Below are positions 6,140 to 8,413 of a stretch of DNA of 8,413 nucleotides, in pieces; the stretch's first letter is position 1, and each line of letters begins with the position of its first letter. The stretch comes from Eubacteriales bacterium. Its GTDB lineage: Bacteria; Bacillota; Clostridia; Christensenellales; UMGS416. The stretch is taken from positions 1 through 8,413 of the forward strand of contig JAQVWW010000031.1 of assembly GCA_028709505.1 (NCBI GenBank). Direction: 5' to 3'. The notes under the pieces are model-generated. The model saw only the letters and a list, made by a program, of their open reading frames with translations, was not told the origin of the DNA and made no database searches. A program made the translations under genes and the position numbers.

Positions 6140-6436
6140 CTAGCTAAACAGGCGGCCGAAGAATCCGCCCTTGTCTTTGGGGGCCTTATCCTCGTAGGCG
6201 ATGGACACGATAAAACCCTCTATGACCAGCTGGCCGTCGTCGATGTTCAGCCGGTTGATGTGCAGGTCCTTGCCGGTGATGGTGGCCAACCCCGCGTCGG
6301 TGGCCAGATAGACCGACGTTTCGTCGAAGCTTTCCACGTCTTCGATGCCGGTCATGATGATCTTTTCGCGGCCCTCGATGTGCGTGGTATGCGTGCGCGG
6401 GCGGCCGGCTTTCTTGTCATCATAGTCCTTCTGCAT
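6140..6436 (-). CDS. yabP: Sporulation protein YabP
   Basis: YabP is a small sporulation protein of the YabP/YqfC family, acting with YabQ in spore cortex formation in the mother cell. The 98-residue product contains the family core: HIEGREKIIMTGIEDVESFDE (about 19-39), LATDAGLATITGKDLHINRLN (44-64) and GQLVIEGFIVSIAYED (68-83). It ends in a Gly/Phe-rich tail, GGFFGRLFS. I place the start at the ATG 6436-6434 because AGAGGAG (6444-6450) sits seven bases upstream. An in-frame ATG 12 codons earlier (6472) has no ribosome binding site and would add an Arg-rich extension foreign to the family. The gene is followed by yabQ after two bases. It stands alone upstream: the S4-domain hslR/yabO that precedes yabP in Bacillus is replaced by non-coding sequence. 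It is evidence that the organism, or its ancestor, forms endospores. Confidence 0.9.
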   Translation of the reverse strand: MQKDYDDKKAGRPRTHTTHIEGREKIIMTGIEDVESFDETSVYLATDAGLATITGKDLHINRLNIDDGQLVIEGFIVSIAYEDKAPKDKGGFFGRLFS

Positions 6437-6443
6437 CCGTATT

Positions 6444-6450
6444 CTCCTCT
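6444..6450 (-). promoter_or_regulatory. Ribosome binding site of yabP, deciding the downstream ATG
   Basis: AGAGGAG on the minus strand lies seven bases before the ATG at 6436. The alternative upstream ATG at 6472 is preceded by no purine-rich stretch. Confidence 0.8.
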
Positions 6451-6586
6451 CGGTGGTTCTTATCCTATGCATATGTTCACACGGCGCAGAAAATGAAGGG
6501 CGGCAGAAAATGTCCGCAGGCGAATACGGTGCCGCTGCGGCGATGAAAAAAATCTATTCCTACCCTATCTGTGTGGTCCGGCTAAC
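6451..6586 (-). other. Non-coding stretch upstream of yabP
   Basis: No reading frame here has a ribosome binding site. The yabP promoter should lie in this stretch. A CATAGGAT element (minus strand, 6469-6462) weakly resembles the -10 of sporulation sigma-E promoters (CATACANT type), but I find no matching -35 at the expected spacing. I therefore do not call a promoter. Confidence 0.4.
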
Positions 6587-6608
6587 AAAAAAGCCCTTCG
6601 GCCTTTTT
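6587..6608 (-). terminator. Probable intrinsic terminator upstream of yabP
   Basis: On the minus strand AAAAAGGCC, loop GAAG and GGCTTTTTT form a nine-base-pair stem with one G-U pair, ending in a run of six Ts. The GC core is only three to four pairs, so strength is uncertain. It lies about 440 bases after a stronger terminator for the ABC transporter operon, so it may end a separate minus-strand transcript or shield yabP from read-through. Confidence 0.6.
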
Positions 6609-6892
6609 CGGACGAGCTCTTCGGCCCCGGCACGCTATAGAGCCCAAAGAGCGTCGCGCGCATGTCGCCCGGCGAGGAAAACACCCCTATCATACGAAAG
6701 CTGGAACGTAGAAGGTTTCTGACAGCCTGTATATCCTCTTTACGCCGCGGAGAACCTGTCGCGCCCCCCAAAGCAGCGTTTTCCTCCCCTGCCTGTCCAT
6801 CCCGACGCGACAGTGTCTTCCGCCCCGCCAAACAAGGATCCCTATTTTTCTCCTTCGCTTCCCGGTTCGCACACCTGCTCCGTGCAGCGGCC

Positions 6893-6921
6893 GTTTTAAG
6901 GCGGTTATGGGGAATTGCCAA
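6893..6921 (-). promoter_or_regulatory. Possible minus-strand promoter in the non-coding block
   Basis: TTGGCA (6921-6916; five of six to TTGACA) and TAAAAC (6898-6893; four of six to TATAAT) are separated by exactly 17 bases. Initiation near 6886 would give an RNA of about 300 bases ending at the 6587-6608 terminator. Such a match arises by chance fairly often, so this is only suggestive. Confidence 0.3.
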
Positions 6922-6947
6922 GGGGGCCGGTTCGAGACTTTTTCTTC

Positions 6948-6982
6948 CGCAATATGTTCCTTTTATGCATGGGCATATTGCG
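6948..6982. repeat. Nine-base inverted repeat with a competing partner
   Basis: CGCAATATG (6948-6956) and CATATTGCG (6974-6982) are perfectly complementary with a 17-base loop. TTCCGC (6945-6950) can instead pair with GCGGAA (6989-6994), sharing bases 6948-6950 with the first stem. An operator dyad or an RNA hairpin would both fit. Confidence 0.5.
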
Positions 6983-7047
6983 TCTTTAGCGGAAAAGCTC
7001 TTGATCCAGCCCCGCGGCGCCATCCTGCCCCCCTCTTTCGCCACAAC

Positions 7048-7072
7048 AAAAAGGACGCTGCCGGCGGCAGCG
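7048..7072 (-). terminator. Intrinsic terminator of the ABC exporter operon
   Basis: On the minus strand CGCTGCC (7072-7066) and GGCAGCG (7062-7056) form a perfect seven-base-pair stem with a three-base loop. TCC and five Ts follow. It lies about 38 bases after the stop of the ATPase gene, in the right orientation to end that operon. Confidence 0.82.
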
Positions 7073-7109
7073 CCCTGATCGGCCCATGTTACCCTCGGGC
7101 CAGCCCGTC

Positions 7110-7862
7110 CTACCCAATGGACCGATAGGCGTCGCAGACTTCCTGCGTCTCGCCCAACATGCGCACGCGGCCGTGGTCCAGCCACATCACGTGTTTGCAC
7201 AGCCGCTCGATCTGCTCGATGGAATGGGACACGATGAGCACCGTCGTGCCGCCGGACATCATTTCGCGGATGCGCTCCTCGCACTTTTGCTGAAAGAGAT
7301 AGTCGCCCACCGCCAGAATCTCGTCGACGATGAGAATATCGGGCTTGGTGATGGTGGCGATGGCAAAGCCCAGCCGGGCCACCATGCCCGAGGAATAGTT
7401 TTTCAGCGCCACGTCGACAAAATCCCACAGCTCGGCAAAGCTGATGATGTCGTCAAACTTTTCGCGCATCTGCGCCTGGGAGTAGCCCAGCACCGCACCG
7501 TTTAAATACACGTTTTCCCGCGCCGTCAAATCCATATCGAACCCGGCGCCCAGCTCAATGAGCGGCGAAATGGTGCCCCGCACCGTTACCGTGCCGGCGC
7601 TGGGTTTTAGGATGCCCGATACGATTTTCAAAAGCGTGCTCTTGCCCGAGCCGTTTAAGCCCACGATACCGAACACATCGCCGCGGGGCACCTCCATGCT
7701 GACGTCCTTTAAAGCCAGGAACTCTTCAAAGCGCAGCTGTTTTTTCATCAGCTTGATAAAGTATTCCTTGATGCTGTCCACCCGCTCTTTGGACATGTTA
7801 AACCGCATGGTCACATTTTTAACTTCAATGACATTGGCCAACGCTGCCTGCCCCCCGCTCAT
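7110..7862 (-). CDS. ABC transporter ATP-binding protein, cell-surface polysaccharide export (TagH/RfbB/Wzt type)
   Basis: This is the nucleotide-binding subunit that powers export of an undecaprenyl-linked polysaccharide or teichoic acid across the cytoplasmic membrane. The 250-residue protein shows the Walker A GLNGSGKST (68-76), the polysaccharide-exporter block ISPLIELGAGFDMDLTARENVYLNG (98-122), a modified signature NYSSGM (155-160), Walker B ILIVDE (176-181), the D-loop LAVGD (183-187) and the H-loop His213 in IVSHS. The N-terminal insertion before LALKDVS (residues about 23-48) is usual in this subfamily. The C-terminal substrate-binding extension found in long Wzt and in TagH is absent. 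The start ATG (7862-7860) overlaps the permease stop by four bases (ATGA), showing coupling. A longer in-frame extension exists but only shadows the permease. The exported polymer cannot be deduced, so I give no symbol. Confidence 0.92.
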   Translation of the reverse strand: MSGGQAALANVIEVKNVTMRFNMSKERVDSIKEYFIKLMKKQLRFEEFLALKDVSMEVPRGDVFGIVGLNGSGKSTLLKIVSGILKPSAGTVTVRGTISPLIELGAGFDMDLTARENVYLNGAVLGYSQAQMREKFDDIISFAELWDFVDVALKNYSSGMVARLGFAIATITKPDILIVDEILAVGDYLFQQKCEERIREMMSGGTTVLIVSHSIEQIERLCKHVMWLDHGRVRMLGETQEVCDAYRSIG

Positions 7863-8413
7863 ATGTAGAGTATAAAACGATCTTGCGCCCTTTTGAATAC
7901 GATAACACCCAGGCACAAAAAGCCCAGCGCGAACGCCGCGCAGATGGCATCCACCCGTAAGCCCGGCAGCGTGCCGTACATGACCACCTGCCGGAAATAA
8001 TCGACATAGTAGTAAAGCGGATTCCAGGCGATTATTTTCAGCATCCATTCGGGCAGAATGTCGACGGGGTAAATGATGGGCGTCAGGTAAAGCCACGCCG
8101 TCGTCCACACGCCGTACAGATGCCCAGTATCGCGAAAGAACACGTTCATTGCCGACAGCACAAGGCCCAGGCCAAAACCAAACACCAGCGTATAAAGCAT
8201 GGGCACAAAAAACAGCACCGCCGTCCAGGGCAGCGCAAAGCGCTGCACCAGCATGATGATGACGACGGCGATGGACGAAAAGAGCATGTTGACGAAGGCA
8301 AACAGCGTCTTTTCCAGCGGGAAGACGTACTTGGGCACGTACACCTTTTTGATCAGCGCGGCGTTGCTGACCATGGCGCCCATGGCGCCGTTGGTGGCCT
8401 CGGTGACGAAGTT
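7859..8413 (-). CDS. ABC-2 polysaccharide export permease (TagG/RfbA/Wzm type), C-terminal part (truncated by window edge)
   Basis: The frame is open to the right edge, so the gene starts outside the window; 184 codons plus the stop are visible. The visible part begins NFVTEATNGAMGAMVSNAAL, then IKKVYVPKYVFPLEKTLFAF. This is the block typical of the second membrane region of TagG/RfbA permeases. Hydrophobic spans follow at roughly 40-60, 67-90 and 156-176 of the visible part, plus the re-entrant-like WLYLTPIIYPVDILPEW and the conserved WNPLYYYVDYFRQVVMYG near 127-144. It forms the membrane channel of a homodimer that works with the ATPase encoded immediately downstream through the ATGA overlap. 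An internal Met at 8383 is not the start: the homologous sequence continues upstream of it. Confidence 0.92.
   Translation of the reverse strand, partial: NFVTEATNGAMGAMVSNAALIKKVYVPKYVFPLEKTLFAFVNMLFSSIAVVIIMLVQRFALPWTAVLFFVPMLYTLVFGFGLGLVLSAMNVFFRDTGHLYGVWTTAWLYLTPIIYPVDILPEWMLKIIAWNPLYYYVDYFRQVVMYGTLPGLRVDAICAAFALGFLCLGVIVFKRAQDRFILYI

Larger units (their letters stand above)
6609..7047 (-). other. Unassigned non-coding block between two minus-strand terminators; possible untranslated RNA
   Basis: About 440 bases contain no gene I can support, in a window where genes otherwise sit 2 to 33 bases apart. Frames open on either strand lack good ribosome binding sites, have odd composition and match no family I know. 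The block holds several dyads: an eight-base inverted repeat CTGTCGCG/CGCGACAG (6756-6763 and 6806-6813), a competing GACAG/CTGTC pair (6721-6725 and 6756-6760) and a nine-base repeat at 6948-6982. I looked for the hallmarks of RNase P RNA, tmRNA, SRP RNA, 6S RNA, T-box leaders and the common riboswitches on both strands and saw none. A minus-strand RNA of about 300 bases, from near 6886 to 6587, is possible. Degraded coding sequence is the other explanation. Confidence 0.35.

Noticed and set aside
6721..6780. Plus-strand bases resembling a cobalamin riboswitch B12 box (GGAGAACCTGTC)
   Set aside because: The match is partial, the other conserved cobalamin-riboswitch elements are missing, and no plus-strand gene follows.
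6690..6872. Small basic 60-codon minus-strand frame starting with GTG, just after the possible promoter
   Set aside because: A GGAG-like element precedes it, but codon use (AGG, AGA, ATA, CGA) is unlike the neighbouring genes and the product is Arg-rich with no family pattern. More likely chance within an untranslated stretch.
6926..6945. GGTTCGAGAC, resembling a tRNA or tmRNA T-loop
   Set aside because: The flanking bases cannot form the five-pair T-stem, and no acceptor or anticodon arm is found on either side.
6662..7078. Plus-strand open frame of 138 codons in the non-coding block
   Set aside because: There is no ribosome binding site before the ATG, the frame runs through several dyads and the antisense of a terminator, and its Ser/Pro/Arg/Ala-rich product matches nothing I know.
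6565..7428. Minus-strand open frame of 287 codons covering the exporter ATPase end and the non-coding block
   Set aside because: Its first third is the alternate frame of the ATPase gene and the rest crosses a strong terminator. No ribosome binding site and no family resemblance.
1..8413. CRISPR arrays, insertion sequences, prophage, toxin-antitoxin or defence genes
   Set aside because: No regularly spaced direct repeats, transposase or integrase motifs, or characteristic small gene pairs were seen; apart from 6437-7109 the window is filled with recognisable housekeeping, sporulation and exporter genes.

Overview
The window reads as chromosomal core DNA from a GC-rich (about 60% by eye), endospore-forming member of the Bacillota, most likely of class Clostridia. 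Two things point there. The gene order purR-glmU-prs-pth-mfd is a Bacillota signature, with murC beside it as I remember from clostridia. The pair yabP-yabQ is known only from sporulating Bacillota. Genus and species cannot be given from this sequence.

Layout. Positions 1-4192 hold one tightly packed minus-strand operon, read purR > glmU > prs > pth > mfd; mfd runs off the left edge. Gaps are 3 to 33 bases and several ribosome binding sites lie inside the preceding gene. Positions 4193-4394 are an AT-rich divergent promoter region. On the minus strand it carries a TATAAT-type -10 element with two PurBox-like sites in front of purR. On the plus strand it carries a good housekeeping promoter for murC, and between them sits a GC-rich palindrome. 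murC (4395-5780, plus) runs convergently into yabQ and overlaps its 3' end by 12 bases. The murC terminator hairpin lies inside the yabQ coding sequence. yabP and yabQ (5769-6436, minus) form a two-gene sporulation unit.

Positions 6437-7109 contain no convincing gene. Within them are two minus-strand intrinsic terminators, at 7048-7072 and 6587-6608. Between these lies about 440 bases of dyad-rich sequence with a possible promoter, so an untranslated RNA is conceivable there. From 7110 to the right edge is a minus-strand ABC-2 polysaccharide exporter of the TagGH/RfbAB/Wzm-Wzt type: ATPase complete, permease truncated by the window edge, joined by a 4-base ATGA overlap.

How the genes fit together. 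Prs makes PRPP, and PRPP is the effector that releases the family of the PurR encoded at the head of the same operon. If the PurBox-like sites are real, PRPP production sits under a regulator that senses PRPP. GlmU (UDP-GlcNAc), MurC (UDP-MurNAc-L-Ala) and the polysaccharide exporter all serve the cell envelope. YabP and YabQ serve spore cortex formation. Pth and Mfd are translation and repair housekeeping. I see no mobile element, CRISPR array, tRNA, rRNA, prophage or defence gene, and no wholly new system. The points most worth checking are the regulatory architecture in front of purR, the terminator embedded in yabQ, and the unexplained non-coding block.
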